Source: Caldibacillus debilis DSM 16016 | Lineage (GTDB): Bacteria > Bacillota > Bacilli > Bacillales > Caldibacillaceae | Length of the DNA stretch: 64,000 nucleotides | NCBI RefSeq assembly: GCF_000383875.1 | Contig: NZ_KB912913.1 | Span: forward strand, 118,846-182,845 | Direction of reading: 5' to 3' | Shown here: positions 45,390-55,862 of the stretch, one piece after another | Position numbering within the stretch: position 1 is the stretch's first letter | Layout: every line of letters begins with the position of its first letter | Made by a program: the position numbers and the translations under genes | Notes under the pieces: model-generated | What the model saw: only the letters and a program-made list of their open reading frames with translations | Told to the model about the DNA's origin: nothing | Databases searched by the model: none

Positions 45390-45432
45390 TGTGAAATACT
45401 TCACTTAAATTCGTATCCGTTTTCTTTAGAAT
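45390..45432 (+). promoter_or_regulatory. arcA promoter with class II Crp/Fnr (ArcR) box
   Basis: TGTGAAATACTTCACT (45390-45405) differs from TGTGA-N6-TCACA at the last position. TAGAAT (45427-45432) is the -10. With a start near 45439 the box is centred at about -41.5, the class II activator position, and no normal -35 is present. Confidence 0.65.
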
Positions 45433-45479
45433 AAAAACGGAAAGAGAAAGAAAAATATGTAAAAAAGGAGGACAAGGCA

Positions 45480-46712
45480 ATGAAGCACCCGCTGCACGTC
45501 ACCTCGGAAATCGGCGAGCTGCAAACGGTCTTGCTTCACCGGCCCGGCCACGAAGTGGAAAATCTGACGCCGGACTATCTGGGCAGACTCCTGTTCGACG
45601 ACATTCCTTATTTGCCCATCATCCAAAAGGAACACGATTATTTTGCCCAAACGCTGAGAAACAGGGGTGTGGAAGTCCTTTATTTGACCACCCTTGTCAC
45701 CGAAGCGCTCCATACGGAAGAAATCCGGGAAAAATTTGTCGACGACATTTTGTCCGAATCCAAAATCACCGGCGAAGGGGTGTACCGCAACCTCAAGGAA
45801 TATTTGCTGTCCTTCCCGACCAAGGAAATGGTCGAAAAGATTATGGCCGGTGTCCGGAAATCGGAAATCCCGGTATCGAAGAAACAGCATCTGTATGAAA
45901 TGCTGGAAGACCATTATCCCTTCTACCTCGATCCGATGCCTAACCTTTACTTTACGAGGGACCCGGCGGCGACAATCGGCAACGGCCTGACCATCAACCG
46001 GATGAGGGAAGAAGCGAGACGGCGGGAATCCCTGTTTATGACTTATGTCATCAAATACCATCCCCGCTTCGCCAATCACGACATCCCGATCTGGTTTAAC
46101 CGGGATTATGAATTCCCGATGGAAGGCGGCGACGAATTGGTGCTGTCGAAGGACACGATTGCCATCGGAATCAGCGCCCGTACCGCCGCAAAGGCGATTG
46201 AACGGTTCGCCCTGAACCTATTCAAACGCCAGCAAGAAATCAAACGGGTCGTTGCGGTGGAAATTCCCAAGAGCCGTGCATTCATGCATCTGGACACGGT
46301 TTTCACGATGGTGGACTACGACAAATTTACCATCCATCCCGCCATCCAAGGCCCGGAAGGGAATATGAACATCTTCATCCTCGAAAAGGGCAAAGATGAA
46401 GAAACGTTGAAAATCACCCGCAAAACCAATCTTCTGGAAACGTTGAAGGAAGTTCTCGGACTGAAGGAAATCGCCCTCATTCCCTGCGGCGGCGGCGACG
46501 ACATCGCGGGCCCGAGGGAACAATGGAACGACGGTTCCAACACGTTGGCGATTGCCCCGGGCGTTGTCGTTACTTACGACCGCAACTACGTATCCAACCA
46601 GCTGTTGAGGGAAAACGGGGTTGAAGTCATCGAAGTCTTGAGCTCGGAACTGGCAAGAGGGCGCGGGGGTCCCCGTTGCATGAGCATGCCGCTCGTAAGA
46701 AAAGACATCTGA
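45480..46712 (+). CDS. arcA: arginine deiminase
   Basis: Hydrolyses arginine to citrulline and ammonia, step one of the ATP-yielding arginine deiminase pathway. The 410 residues show [34 protein letters not shown] and [10 protein letters not shown]. The catalytic cysteine is in [15 protein letters not shown] (Cys400). AAAAAAGGAGGACAAGGCA precedes the ATG. First of four genes arcA-arcB-arcD-arcC, spaced by 46-58 bases; the promoter has an ArcR-type site. Confidence 0.97.
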   Translation: MKHPLHVTSEIGELQTVLLHRPGHEVENLTPDYLGRLLFDDIPYLPIIQKEHDYFAQTLRNRGVEVLYLTTLVTEALHTEEIREKFVDDILSESKITGEGVYRNLKEYLLSFPTKEMVEKIMAGVRKSEIPVSKKQHLYEMLEDHYPFYLDPMPNLYFTRDPAATIGNGLTINRMREEARRRESLFMTYVIKYHPRFANHDIPIWFNRDYEFPMEGGDELVLSKDTIAIGISARTAAKAIERFALNLFKRQQEIKRVVAVEIPKSRAFMHLDTVFTMVDYDKFTIHPAIQGPEGNMNIFILEKGKDEETLKITRKTNLLETLKEVLGLKEIALIPCGGGDDIAGPREQWNDGSNTLAIAPGVVVTYDRNYVSNQLLRENGVEVIEVLSSELARGRGGPRCMSMPLVRKDI

Positions 46713-46758
46713 GAACATACGCAAACAAGAAAAACGAAAAAGACATGGAGGTTCAGGT

Positions 46759-47772
46759 ATGGAAACGGTATTGTCGGATCGCTTGCTTGGCAGAAGCTTT
46801 TTAACGCTGAAAGAATTTACGGAAGAGGAAATCCTTTATCTCATCGATTTGGCTGCGGAACTGAAGGAGAAAAAGAAGAAAGGCATTCCGCACCGCTATT
46901 TGGAAGGCCAAAACATCGCCCTGCTCTTTGAAAAACCATCCACCAGAACCCGCTGTGCCTTCACCGTGGCCTGCGTTGATTTGGGCGCCCATCCCGAATA
47001 CTTGGGCAAAAACGACATCCAATTCGGCAAAAAGGAATCCACGCGGGATACGGCGATCGTCCTCGGCCGGATGTTTGACGGCATCGAATTCCGCGGATTC
47101 AAACATTCCACGGTGGAAGAATTGGCCAAATACGCCGGGGTTCCGGTATGGAACGGGTTAACCGACGAATTCCACCCGACCCAAGTGCTCGCCGACTTTT
47201 TGACGGTGAAAGAAAATATCGGCCACTTAAAAGGCGTAACCTTCGTTTACGTCGGCGACGGCCGCAACAACATGGCCAACAGCCTGCTGATCGGCGGGGC
47301 GAAAGTGGGTATGGACATCCGGATCTGCTCGCCGAAGGAACTGTTCCCGAGTGAAGAGCTCGTCAACTATGCGAAGGAAGTGGCGAAAGAAAGCAACGGC
47401 AAAGTGATGATCACCAGCGACGTTGACGAAGCCGTTTCCGGTGCGGATGTCATCTACACCGACGTTTGGATTTCCATGGGTGAAGAAGACAAGATCAAAG
47501 AACGGATCGATCTCCTGCTTCCGTACCAAGTCAACCGGGAAATGCTTGAAAAAACAGGAAACGAAAATGTCATGTTCCTCCATTGCCTCCCGAGCTTCCA
47601 TGACCTGGAAACGGAAGTCGGCCGTCAGGTTTATGAAAAATTCGGCCTGAAAGAAATGGAAGTCACCGATGAAGTTTTCCAAAGCAAAAACTCCTACGTC
47701 TTTGACGAAGCGGAAAACCGCCTCCACACCATCAAGGCGGTAATGGCGGCAACCAACGCCCGGTTGGGTTAA
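46759..47772 (+). CDS. arcB: ornithine carbamoyltransferase, catabolic
   Basis: Phosphorolyses citrulline to ornithine and carbamoyl phosphate. The 337 residues have STRTR (61-65), [16 protein letters not shown], the HPTQVLADF block, DVWISMGEE and HCLPSFHD. Catabolic and anabolic forms share these motifs; the operon with arcA and arcC makes this the catabolic one. It is distinct from ptcA at 34427, which lacks the HCLPSFHD pattern. ATGGAGGTTCAGGT precedes the ATG. Confidence 0.95.
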   Translation: METVLSDRLLGRSFLTLKEFTEEEILYLIDLAAELKEKKKKGIPHRYLEGQNIALLFEKPSTRTRCAFTVACVDLGAHPEYLGKNDIQFGKKESTRDTAIVLGRMFDGIEFRGFKHSTVEELAKYAGVPVWNGLTDEFHPTQVLADFLTVKENIGHLKGVTFVYVGDGRNNMANSLLIGGAKVGMDIRICSPKELFPSEELVNYAKEVAKESNGKVMITSDVDEAVSGADVIYTDVWISMGEEDKIKERIDLLLPYQVNREMLEKTGNENVMFLHCLPSFHDLETEVGRQVYEKFGLKEMEVTDEVFQSKNSYVFDEAENRLHTIKAVMAATNARLG

Positions 47773-47780
47773 TAAACCTT

Positions 47781-47808
47781 GAGGGGGAGGGAAAACCCCC
47801 TCCCTCCA
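47781..47808 (+). other. G-rich/C-rich intercistronic hairpin between arcB and arcD
   Basis: GAGGGGGAGGG is followed by AAAA and CCCCCTCCCTCC. This folds into a stable stem in the mRNA but has no U-run. It may stabilise or partly terminate the arcAB message. Confidence 0.45.
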
Positions 47809-47830
47809 TTTGAAAGGAAAGGTGATTCAA

Positions 47831-49255
47831 ATGGCTGAAAAGAAGCTGGGCCTCATCCCGCTGATCGCCCTTGTCATCGGATCCATGGTCGGCGGCGGGG
47901 CTTTTAACCTGGCGGGAGACATGGCGCTCGGGGCCAATGCGGGTGCGGTCATCATCGGTTGGGTAATTACCGGTATCGGGATCATTGCCTTGGCCTTCGT
48001 CTTTCAAAATTTGACGATGCGAAAGCCGGAATTGGACAGCGGCATCTACAGTTACGCGAAGGAAGGTTTCGGATCCTTCCTCGGGTTCAACAGCGCATGG
48101 GGCTATTGGCTGTCCGCCTGGCTCGGAAACGTCGCTTATGCCACCCTGGTCTTTTCCTCCATCGGCTATTTCCTGCCGGTCTTCGAAGGAGGCCAGAACG
48201 TCGCCTCCATCATCGGCGCATCCGTCGTTTTGTGGCTGGTCCATTTCCTCGTCCTGCGGGGCGTGCACTCGGCCGCCTTCATCAACACGGTTGCGACGAT
48301 CGCAAAGATCGTCCCGATTTTCCTGTTCATCGTCTGTGCCATCTTTGCCTTCCATTGGGACACGTTTACCCATGACTTTTGGGGAAGCGAAGGATTTTCC
48401 TGGTCTTCCGTGGCCGAACAGGTAAAGAGCACCATGCTCGTCACCCTCTGGGTATTCATCGGCGTGGAAGGCGCCGTCGTCATGTCTGAACGGGCAAAAG
48501 ACAAATCCGACGTCGGAAAAGCGACGGTCATCGGCTTAATCAGCGTCTTGATCATATATGTCCTCATCTCCCTTCTGTCGCTCGGCGTCTTGTCCCGGGA
48601 AGAACTGGCGGATTTGCCGAATCCCGCCATGGCCTACGTCCTGGAAAGCATCGTCGGGAAATGGGGAGCGGTCATCATCAACCTCGGCCTGATCATTTCC
48701 GTGTTCGGCGCCTGGTTGAGCTGGACCCTTTTCGCCGCGGAACTTCCCTATGTAACGGCGAAGGACAAAATCTTCCCGAAATGGCTGGCGAAAGAAAACG
48801 AAAATAAAGCGCCCGTCAATTCCCTTTGGCTGACGAACGGATTGGTCCAACTGTTCTTGATTACCCTGCTGTTTTCGGAAAAGGCCTATAACTTCATGTT
48901 CTCTTTGGCTTCGTCAGCGATCCTGATTCCGTATATGCTGTCCGCTTTTTACCAAGTCAAATTGACCATCACGAAAGAAACTTACGACAAGAACGCCAAC
49001 GGCTGGATGAAAGACGTGATTGTCGGCCTCGTCGCCAGCGTCTATGCGGTTTGGCTCGTCTATGCCGCAGGATTGGATTACCTCGTATTGACCATGCTGT
49101 TATACGCGCCGGGCATCATCTTGTACAAATGGACGAAAAAAGAAAACAAGGTCACCACGCCGGATACCGGGCTGGATAAAGGGCTGATGGTTCTCTTCGT
49201 CGTCCTGGCCGTATACGCCGTGTTCGGGCTGGCCACCGGCAGGATCACCATCTGA
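47831..49255 (+). CDS. arcD: arginine:ornithine antiporter
   Basis: Membrane exchanger of 474 residues with about 12-13 helices, APC superfamily. [20 protein letters not shown], then [20 protein letters not shown] and [20 protein letters not shown], are characteristic of ArcD/LysP-like basic amino acid antiporters. It takes up arginine in exchange for ornithine without energy cost. The ATG at 47831 is used (AAAGGAAAGGTGATTCAA upstream); 47810 would be too close to the hairpin. Confidence 0.93.
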   Translation: MAEKKLGLIPLIALVIGSMVGGGAFNLAGDMALGANAGAVIIGWVITGIGIIALAFVFQNLTMRKPELDSGIYSYAKEGFGSFLGFNSAWGYWLSAWLGNVAYATLVFSSIGYFLPVFEGGQNVASIIGASVVLWLVHFLVLRGVHSAAFINTVATIAKIVPIFLFIVCAIFAFHWDTFTHDFWGSEGFSWSSVAEQVKSTMLVTLWVFIGVEGAVVMSERAKDKSDVGKATVIGLISVLIIYVLISLLSLGVLSREELADLPNPAMAYVLESIVGKWGAVIINLGLIISVFGAWLSWTLFAAELPYVTAKDKIFPKWLAKENENKAPVNSLWLTNGLVQLFLITLLFSEKAYNFMFSLASSAILIPYMLSAFYQVKLTITKETYDKNANGWMKDVIVGLVASVYAVWLVYAAGLDYLVLTMLLYAPGIILYKWTKKENKVTTPDTGLDKGLMVLFVVLAVYAVFGLATGRITI

Positions 49256-49308
49256 CGTTTCAGGAATTACATCAGGCATGAAGCACCAGGTATGAAAGGA
49301 GAGCGCTT

Positions 49309-50253
49309 ATGGAGAGAGAAAAAGTCGTTATCGCTTTAGGGGGAAATGCCATTCAGGCGGGGGACGGCACCGCGGAATCCCAGCAAAAAGCGATCGCCGA
49401 AACCGCCGTCCAGCTTGCGGAAATCATTAAACTCGGCTATCAAGTCGTCATCACCCACGGAAACGGGCCGCAAGTCGGGAACATTTTGCTCCAGCAAATC
49501 AAAGCGGATTCCAAACAAACGCCGGCCATGCCGCTCGATACTTGCGGCGCGATGAGCCAAGGGATGATCGGCTATTGGCTGGAAAAGGAAATGGACGCCC
49601 GGCTGCGCGCGGAAGGGATCGACAAAGAAGTGGCGGCCATCGTCACCCGGGTGGAAGTGGACCCGAAGGATCCGGCCTTTGAAAATCCGACAAAGCCGAT
49701 CGGCCCCTTTTATTCCGAAGAAGAGGCCAAAAAAATCATGGAAGAAACCGGTGCGGTATTCCGGGAAGATGCCGGAAGGGGATGGCGGAGGGTCGTTCCT
49801 TCACCGAAACCGGTCAAAATCATGGAATACAAAATCATCGAAACCCTGATTGAAAATGGGTATATCGTCATCGCGGCCGGCGGCGGCGGGGTTCCCGTCT
49901 ACAGGGAAGAAGGGAAAATCGTCGGCGTGGAAGGCGTCATCGACAAGGATTTTGCCTCCCAAAAGCTGGCCGAACTGATCGATGCGGATATCCTGCTGAT
50001 CTTGACGGAAGTGGAAACCGCGTATATCAACTTTAAAAAACCCGGTCAGGAAGCATTGCGGGAAATCACGGCGAAAAAAGCGAGAGAATATGTGGAACAA
50101 GGGCAATTCGCCCAAGGCAGCATGCTCCCGAAAGTGGAAGCGGCCATCGCTTTCGCCGAATCCAAACCGGGAAGAAAAGGCATCATCACTTCCCTTGACA
50201 AAGGCTTGGACGCCTTGCTTGGGAAAACCGGAACGGTCATCACCGCGGAATGA
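49309..50253 (+). CDS. arcC: carbamate kinase
   Basis: Makes ATP from carbamoyl phosphate and ADP, the energy-yielding last step. The 314 residues begin VVIALGGNAIQAGDGTAESQ and contain VITHGNGPQVGNILLQQ, GRGWRRVVPSPKP and AAGGGGVPVYRE, all standard for the family. AAAGGAGAGCGCTT precedes the ATG. It is the only carbamate kinase in the window and could also serve the agmatine pathway genes, which lack one. Confidence 0.97.
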   Translation: MEREKVVIALGGNAIQAGDGTAESQQKAIAETAVQLAEIIKLGYQVVITHGNGPQVGNILLQQIKADSKQTPAMPLDTCGAMSQGMIGYWLEKEMDARLRAEGIDKEVAAIVTRVEVDPKDPAFENPTKPIGPFYSEEEAKKIMEETGAVFREDAGRGWRRVVPSPKPVKIMEYKIIETLIENGYIVIAAGGGGVPVYREEGKIVGVEGVIDKDFASQKLAELIDADILLILTEVETAYINFKKPGQEALREITAKKAREYVEQGQFAQGSMLPKVEAAIAFAESKPGRKGIITSLDKGLDALLGKTGTVITAE

Positions 50254-50259
50254 ACTTGG

Positions 50260-50300
50260 AAAGGGTGTCCCGGAAGGAAGGCGGGACTCCCTTTTCCTTT
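50260..50300 (+). terminator. intrinsic terminator of the arc operon
   Basis: AAAGGG-T-GTCCCG (50260-50272) pairs with CGGGAC-T-CCCTTT (50282-50294), followed by TTCCTTTTCC. It starts six bases after the arcC stop. Confidence 0.8.
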
Positions 50301-50596
50301 TCCTGCGGAAAATGCCCATTCTCCCTGCTGTCGGGACGAAGGGATGCCTGTTTTATGAAGAAGATCGTTGCTTTTTTGGAACGATCAAACTTTTCCATAC
50401 AATGAGCGCTTCCCGCTTTTTTTCGCAGAATGATCGTTTTTTGAACAAGATGGATCCTTTTTCGGAAGAAGAGGCACCCCCCTTTCTTTTTTCTTGCCAG
50501 GAAGTCCGGGTTCTCCTTCGGATGGGATTCCCTTCCTTTCCCTGGACCGGAGAAACGCTGATGCGCCTCGCCCCGCTGTCTTTTGACCAAACCGAA
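50301..50596. other. spacer between arcC and the convergent DUF1906-like gene
   Basis: About 300 bases without a recognisable gene. Confidence 0.4.
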
Positions 50597-51244
50597 TCAC
50601 CAGAGAAGTCCGTATAGACGTTTATCGATCAAATTCGTATCGACGGGACAAGCCTCCGCTTCCCGCCCGTATTGCCATCCCCAGCTGTTGGCCCGGCAAG
50701 GGACTTTTTTCGGGCTGAAAGGCGGCGCGTCGTTCCGTCCGGATGCGCCCGGATGGGGTTCGGCGCTCCAGAGGATGGTCTGGTCGGAAACCTTCGGATT
50801 TTCCGCCGCCGCCCGGCAGAAGGCTTCGGAAAAACCGCCGGTAACCGGGTCGTGGTAGATGCCGGGTTTGTAACCGCTCGGATTAAAGGCATCGACGAAG
50901 CCGCTGATCCAGCCGGCGTCCACGGGAAAAAAACGCTCCACATTGGCGAATAGCACTTTGCCGTCCGGGATTCCCAGACGCCTGGCGTGAAAGATCATAT
51001 TGGCGGCGGTTACCCTCCCGTTCCTGTACCCTTTGGCCTGGCGAAACTGATTGTAAATCGGCAAAATTCTCGTTCCGCTGTCGTGCAAAAGCGCGATTTC
51101 CTTTTCCGTGACTCCCTCCGACTGCCCGGGGACCGTCGTCAAATACCGGCCCCAAAATTCCGGCTTTCCGTAATTGTACAAGACGCAATCATAGCTTTCT
51201 TTCGTTACCGAAAGGGCGGAATCCACACCCCAGACATACGGCAT
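50597..51244 (-). CDS. DUF1906-like glycoside-hydrolase-fold protein
   Basis: Protein of 215 residues resembling the Rv2525c/DUF1906 group, a TIM-barrel fold related to GH25 lysozymes. WGVDSALSVTKESYDCVLYN and PEFWGRYLTTVPG open it, ILPIYNQFRQAKGYRNG and PGIYHDPVTGGFSEAF follow, and it ends NSWGWQYGREAEACPVDTNL. The function is unproven; peptidoglycan or glucan binding is often proposed. There is no signal peptide, so it would be cytosolic or exported by another route. It is divergent from the chemotaxis receptor gene. Confidence 0.7.
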   Translation of the reverse strand: MPYVWGVDSALSVTKESYDCVLYNYGKPEFWGRYLTTVPGQSEGVTEKEIALLHDSGTRILPIYNQFRQAKGYRNGRVTAANMIFHARRLGIPDGKVLFANVERFFPVDAGWISGFVDAFNPSGYKPGIYHDPVTGGFSEAFCRAAAENPKVSDQTILWSAEPHPGASGRNDAPPFSPKKVPCRANSWGWQYGREAEACPVDTNLIDKRLYGLLW

Positions 51245-51375
51245 CGGTCATCCCTCCGCTTCTGTAAACGAATTTTCCATTCCCATCATATGTTCCGGTT
51301 AAAGATCAGCCACAAAGTCCGCCCGTTCCGCGGCCGCGGATCCCGGCAGGCGGCACAAAAAGGAGGATTTCGTCC

Positions 51376-53349
51376 ATGTTGAAAGGAAAAAACAAACGAA
51401 GTTTGCGCAAAAAATTGTATGTATCCTTTTTATTCATTTTGCTTGTCCCGGGCTTATGCATATCCTTTTTTTCCTACCAGCAGGCGAAAAAGGGAATCGA
51501 ATCAAAAATGCGGATGGCGGCGAAAGAAAACATTCAAATATTGGAATCCTATCTCGGCTCGTCCCTCGGTTCCAGGATAGAAGATGTCAACTATTATGCG
51601 GAGACGGTTTCCGCCGCCCGGCTGACGGAGGAAAGACAAGAGGACCTGTACCGCCGTTTCCGGGATTATTTGCAGCCGGATGATGAGGTTTTGGACCTCT
51701 ATATCGGTACCGTTTCCGGAAAGATGATTTCATCGGATCCCGAGGCGGCCGATCCGGATTATGACCCGCGGGAGCGCCCCTGGTACAAAGAGGCCATGGC
51801 CGCCCGAGGGGAAATCGCCATCACGGCCCCTTATGTGGACAGTTTTACGGGGGACATGGTCGTTACCCTTTCCAAACGGCTCAAGGACGGTTCGGGGGTA
51901 ATCGGCTTGGACCTGATCATCAATAAAATCCGGGATCTTGCCGACCATGCCCAAATCGGCAAGGAAGGCTACGTCTTTTTGCTGGATGATCAAAGGAAGT
52001 TCATCACCCATCCGGATGAAAAGCCCGGTACGAAGGCGAAACACGAATTTTTTGCCAAACTTTATGAGAAAAAGAGCGGGGAATTCGAATATGCCTTTCA
52101 TGGCCAAAAATATATTACGATATTCACAACCGACGATTTGACCGGCTGGAAGATCGCCGGGACGATGAACGCTTCCGAAGTGGCCAAGGAGGCGCGGCCC
52201 ATATTGAAGTCGACGCTCGTGATCATATTTACCGCCCTTTTGATCGGCATAGCCGCCGTCATGCTGATCATCCGTTCCATCCTTCAACCGGTCCGGGCCT
52301 TGAAGGACGCGGCCGATCATATCCGGAAGGGGGAAATCGGCGGGGAAATCCCGGTGCAGACGAGGGATGAGATCGGCGAATTGGCCGATACGTTCAACCA
52401 TATGAGCAGGAGCCTGAAAGCCGTCGCCCGGAAAAACCGGGACAGCGCGGAACAAATGGCCGCATCCGCAGAAGAGCTGACTGCAGCCATCGATCAAGCG
52501 ACCCAAGCGGCGGACCAGGTGGCCAGAGCCGTCGAAGAAATCGCCTCGGGTGCGGAAAAACAGATGGAAGGCGTGCAGCAATCCATCAAATCGTTGGAAG
52601 AGGTCAACCGGGGAATGGAGGAAATTTCGGACCTGACCGCCGAGGTGGCCGGGATGACGAAAGAGGCAAATCAACTGGCGGAGGAAGGAAGAAATTTTGT
52701 TGAAGAGACGGCCGCCCAAATGAATTCGATCAAGCGTTCCGTCGCCCATTCGGACGAGGAAATCCGCCACTTGTACGAAAGGTCCAAGGAAATCGGCTTA
52801 ATCTTGAACGTGATCGCCGACATTTCCGATCAAACGAATCTGCTTGCCTTGAACGCCGCCATCGAAGCGGCCAGGGCCGGCGAACAGGGGAAAGGGTTCG
52901 CCGTCGTCGCCGAGGAAGTCAAAAAACTTGCGGAACAAACCCGGATGGCCTCCAAACAAATTGAAGATCTGATCCGGCAAACCCAGGAAAACGTCACAAA
53001 CACCGTGACGGAAATGGAATCGGTAAGAAAAGAAGTGGATAAGGGGCTGGCCATCTCCCTGGAAACGAAGGAGAAATTTGTGAAGATTTTATCCATGATG
53101 GAGTCGATCTCCCCCCAATCGGAAAGAATCTCGGGAATCATTCAGCAATTGACGGCGGAAGTCCAGGAGGTTTTATCCGCCACATCGAAACTTTCAGGCA
53201 TCGCCGAGGAAAACGCGGCAACGAGCCAGGAAGTGGCCGCATCCGCCCAGGAACAAATGGCATCCATGGAAGAGATCAAAGGGTTGTCGAAGAACCTGGC
53301 GCAAACGGCGGAAGAATTGCAATCGGCGGTGCAGTCGTTCAAAATATGA
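51376..53349 (+). CDS. methyl-accepting chemotaxis protein with extracellular Cache domain
   Basis: Chemoreceptor of 657 residues. A membrane helix at about 17-35 is followed by a double-Cache sensor domain (about 40-270, with [20 protein letters not shown] and [11 protein letters not shown]), a second helix at about 280-300, a HAMP domain ([20 protein letters not shown]) and the methyl-accepting coiled coil. The CheA/CheW-contact hairpin is [20 protein letters not shown] (near 480). The ligand is unknown; Cache domains often bind amino acids or organic acids. AAAAAGGAGG precedes the ATG. Monocistronic. Confidence 0.95.
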   Translation: MLKGKNKRSLRKKLYVSFLFILLVPGLCISFFSYQQAKKGIESKMRMAAKENIQILESYLGSSLGSRIEDVNYYAETVSAARLTEERQEDLYRRFRDYLQPDDEVLDLYIGTVSGKMISSDPEAADPDYDPRERPWYKEAMAARGEIAITAPYVDSFTGDMVVTLSKRLKDGSGVIGLDLIINKIRDLADHAQIGKEGYVFLLDDQRKFITHPDEKPGTKAKHEFFAKLYEKKSGEFEYAFHGQKYITIFTTDDLTGWKIAGTMNASEVAKEARPILKSTLVIIFTALLIGIAAVMLIIRSILQPVRALKDAADHIRKGEIGGEIPVQTRDEIGELADTFNHMSRSLKAVARKNRDSAEQMAASAEELTAAIDQATQAADQVARAVEEIASGAEKQMEGVQQSIKSLEEVNRGMEEISDLTAEVAGMTKEANQLAEEGRNFVEETAAQMNSIKRSVAHSDEEIRHLYERSKEIGLILNVIADISDQTNLLALNAAIEAARAGEQGKGFAVVAEEVKKLAEQTRMASKQIEDLIRQTQENVTNTVTEMESVRKEVDKGLAISLETKEKFVKILSMMESISPQSERISGIIQQLTAEVQEVLSATSKLSGIAEENAATSQEVAASAQEQMASMEEIKGLSKNLAQTAEELQSAVQSFKI

Positions 53350-53424
53350 TTCTTGTAAAAATGGAAAAGGACAGAGACGGAGGCAAACCGGCCCCCGTTT
53401 CCCGTTTGCTTCCGCACGTTGCAG

Positions 53425-53453
53425 GCTGCCCTGGGCTTCCGGGCAGCTTTTTT
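53425..53453 (+). terminator. intrinsic terminator after the chemoreceptor gene
   Basis: GCTGCCC (53425-53431) pairs with GGGCAGC (53441-53447) and is followed by TTTTTTT. Confidence 0.8.
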
Positions 53454-53727
53454 TATGGAATTTTTTGCGTTGCCCCGTTGCCATACCCGCTTGGTAAGCC
53501 CAGAATGGTTTGCCGCTGGCGTTTTCCTTGGTTGCAGCGGCGAAACGGGGCAAAGGCAGCGGCAAGGCCAAGACGTATTTTCTCGCCGAAGCGGGTTTCG
53601 CCGGCAGGCATCAGATACCGGTTCAACAAACGCCTGCCATTTTCCTTTCATCAGCCGTGAACCGGGGCGACGCGCACAAAAACCCGCTCGGAAAGGAGAA
53701 TCCGATTTTTTTCGCCAAAATGATTCA

Positions 53728-53747
53728 TTTCCTCCATATGGCGGAAA
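53728..53747. promoter_or_regulatory. palindrome upstream of the PTS operon, candidate LicR operator
   Basis: TTTCCTCCATATGGCGGAAA is symmetric at 18 of 20 positions. It lies about 110 bases before the IIB gene and about 54 bases before a possible transcription start, a suitable place for an activator of the LicR type. Confidence 0.45.
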
Positions 53748-53762
53748 AACAATGCATCCAAA

Positions 53763-53785
53763 TGAAAACGCTTATAAACTATGAT
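53763..53785 (+). promoter_or_regulatory. cre-like site and -10 region of the PTS operon
   Basis: TGAAAACGCTTATA (53763-53776) agrees with the CcpA consensus TGWAANCGNTNWCA at 13 of 14 positions. TATGAT (53780-53785) may be the -10; the -35 is weak, as expected for an activated promoter. Catabolite repression by CcpA is inferred. Confidence 0.55.
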
Positions 53786-53840
53786 GGAGTTGGGAAGATC
53801 GTACCGGTTTTAGCATTGCTCAAAAGGAGGAATCGCAGAA

Positions 53841-54149
53841 GTGAAAAGAATTTTATTGGCCTGTTCATCGGGGATGTCCACCAGTCTGCTCGTTTCAAAG
53901 ATGAGGGAGGTGGCGGAACAAAAGGGCATCGAGACAGAGATTTGGGCAGTGGGAAATGAAAAGGCGGAAAAGGAAATGGAAAAGGCGGACGTCCTGCTGA
54001 TCGGCCCGCAAATGAGATTTTTAAAGAAAAAATTGGAGAAGAAGGCCGAGGAAATCGGGATTAAGGTGGATGTCATCGACCCCGTGGCCTACGGCCGGAT
54101 GGACGGCGAAAAAGTTTTTCATCAAGCGTTGGAATTAATAAACAAATGA
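53841..54149 (+). CDS. licB: PTS lactose/cellobiose-type IIB component
   Basis: Cytosolic phosphocarrier of 102 residues, family IIB of the cellobiose/lichenan PTS. Cys8 in LLACSSGMSTS is the phosphorylated residue. It receives phosphate from IIA and passes it to the sugar carried by IIC. CAAAAGGAGGAATCGCAGAA precedes the ATG. First gene of a IIB-IIC-IIA-glucosidase-regulator set in the order of the Bacillus lic operon. Confidence 0.93.
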   Translation: MKRILLACSSGMSTSLLVSKMREVAEQKGIETEIWAVGNEKAEKEMEKADVLLIGPQMRFLKKKLEKKAEEIGIKVDVIDPVAYGRMDGEKVFHQALELINK

Positions 54150-54167
54150 AAGCAGGTGAGAAAATCG

Positions 54168-55451
54168 ATGAACAAAGTGATGGAGTTTTTGGAAAGATGG
54201 TTGCTGCCCGTGGCGGAAAAATTAAATAATAACCGGTATTTAACCGCCCTTCGCGACGGTTTCATGGTCGCGCTGCCCGTCATCATTTTCGGTTCCATTT
54301 TTGTCGTCATTGCCAACTTTCCTTTTCTTGACCGCCTTTTGGGCGAGGAAGCGTACGCGGCCTATCAGAACGCCTTGGGGCCCGCGTCTGCAGCGACTTT
54401 AAGCTTGATGGGACTTTTCGTGATCGTCGGGATCGGGTATAAATTGACCGAACATTACGGCGGCCAGGCGATCTACGGCGGGGTTGTGGCGATCGCTTCC
54501 TTTCTGATCCTCACGCCGCAGACGGTGGAAAAGGTGACCGGTGCGATCCCGACATCCAGTTTGGGTGCGCAAGGGCTGTTTTTGGGGATTTTTACCGCCA
54601 TTATTTCCGCGGAACTTTACCGCTTTTTCGTCAACAAAAATTGGGTCATCAAAATGCCCGCGGGTGTTCCCGAAGCCGTGTCGAGATCTTTCAGTTCCCT
54701 GATCCCCATCGGCTTGACTTTGACCGTCTTTCTGCTGGTGCGGATATTATTCAGCTACACGCCCTATGAAACCGTTCAAAACTTCATTTATACGGTCATT
54801 CAACAGCCGCTTACGAAACTGGGAAGCGGTCTCGGCGCGACCATCGTCGCGGTCATCCTCATTCAAATCTTCTGGTTTTTCGGCCTGCACGGTCAAATCA
54901 TCGTCAACACCGTGTTTGACCCGATCTGGTACGCATTAAATGACGAAAATTTTCAAGCCTTTCAGGCCGGACGGGAGCTTCCCAATGTCATCACGAAACA
55001 ATTCATCGACACTTTCCTGGTCGGAATGGGCGGCTCGGGAATGACTTTGGCGGTTGTCATCCTCATTTTCCTCATCGGCCGGAGCAGGCAGGTCAAAGAG
55101 CTTGGCAAGTTGGGCGGACCGCCCGGCATATTCAACGTCAACGAACCGATTACTTTCGGGCTGCCGATCATTTTAAACCCCTTGGCCCTGATCCCTTGGA
55201 TCTTGGCACCCGTGGTGGTAACGGTGATTACGTATTTTGCCATGGCGAGCGGCCTGGTGCCGAAACCGGCCGGCATCATCGTCCCGTGGACAACGCCGAT
55301 CGGAATCAGCGGTTTTTTGGCGACCGGCAACGCCTGGCAAGGTGCGGTTTTGCAAATCTTTAATCTTTTGGTTGTGATGGCGATTTGGTGGCCCTTCTTA
55401 AAAATCATTGATAAAAGCTATTATGAAAAGGAAAATAAGCCTTCGGAGTAA
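54168..55451 (+). CDS. licC: PTS cellobiose-type IIC permease
   Basis: Membrane channel of 427 residues with about ten helices for import of cellobiose or lichenan oligosaccharides. It has FLERWLLPVAEKLNNNRYLT, LRDGFMVALPVIIFGSIFVV, the HGQIIVNTVFDP loop and NVNEPITFGLPIILNP, all conserved in the Lac/Cel IIC family. The ATG at 54168 is preferred (AGCAGGTGAGAAAATCG upstream) over the GTG at 54156. A hairpin separates it from the IIA gene. Confidence 0.93.
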   Translation: MNKVMEFLERWLLPVAEKLNNNRYLTALRDGFMVALPVIIFGSIFVVIANFPFLDRLLGEEAYAAYQNALGPASAATLSLMGLFVIVGIGYKLTEHYGGQAIYGGVVAIASFLILTPQTVEKVTGAIPTSSLGAQGLFLGIFTAIISAELYRFFVNKNWVIKMPAGVPEAVSRSFSSLIPIGLTLTVFLLVRILFSYTPYETVQNFIYTVIQQPLTKLGSGLGATIVAVILIQIFWFFGLHGQIIVNTVFDPIWYALNDENFQAFQAGRELPNVITKQFIDTFLVGMGGSGMTLAVVILIFLIGRSRQVKELGKLGGPPGIFNVNEPITFGLPIILNPLALIPWILAPVVVTVITYFAMASGLVPKPAGIIVPWTTPIGISGFLATGNAWQGAVLQIFNLLVVMAIWWPFLKIIDKSYYEKENKPSE

Positions 55452-55465
55452 AGGGATGAAAAATA

Positions 55466-55505
55466 TGGCCCCACCCTTGCCGAATCATGGGGCCACTATC
55501 TTTTC
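55466..55505 (+). other. intercistronic hairpin between IIC and IIA genes
   Basis: TGGCCCCA (55466-55473) pairs with TGGGGCCA (55488-55495), followed by CTATCTTTTCT. It may act as a leaky terminator or as an mRNA-stabilising stem, lowering IIA and glucosidase relative to IIBC. Confidence 0.5.
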
Positions 55506-55541
55506 TAATCATACATAACGAACTTCAGGAGTGATTGAACA

Positions 55542-55847
55542 TTGGACGAATTGACAGAAATTGCCTTTCAAATCATCTTGCATGCAGGAAATGGCCGGTC
55601 TTCTGCCATGGAAGCCATCCAGGAAGCAAAGGAAGGAAATTTTGAAAAAGCAGATGATTTAATGAAGGAAGCCGGTGAGGAATTGGCAATCGCCCACGGC
55701 TACCACAGCCGGCTTTTGCAAAAAGAGGCGAGCGGAAAAAGCGCCCCCGTCAATGTCATCCTGATCCATGCCCAAGACCATTTGATGACGGCGATCACCG
55801 TCAAGGATTTGGCCTTGGAATTCGTCGAACTTTATAAAAATAAATAA
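55542..55847 (+). CDS. licA: PTS lactose/cellobiose-type IIA component
   Basis: Phosphocarrier of 101 residues, a small three-helix protein forming trimers. His76 in [12 protein letters not shown] is the expected phosphorylation site; [19 protein letters not shown] opens the protein. It takes phosphate from HPr. TTG start at 55542 with AGGAGTGATTGAACA upstream. The glucosidase follows after 15 bases. Confidence 0.92.
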   Translation: MDELTEIAFQIILHAGNGRSSAMEAIQEAKEGNFEKADDLMKEAGEELAIAHGYHSRLLQKEASGKSAPVNVILIHAQDHLMTAITVKDLALEFVELYKNK

Positions 55848-55862
55848 GGGAGGAGGAAAAAC

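Larger units (their letters stand above)
45071..45479. other. argS-arcA intergenic control region
   Basis: About 410 bases holding the argS terminator, two Crp/Fnr-type boxes and the arcA promoter, all listed separately. A further perfect dyad, TGTAA-GGGA-TTACA (45345-45358), lies between the boxes and has no assigned role. Confidence 0.6.
53454..53840. other. upstream region of the beta-glucoside PTS operon
   Basis: No gene is supported in the left part. The right part contains a near-perfect palindrome and a cre-like site, listed separately. Confidence 0.45.
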
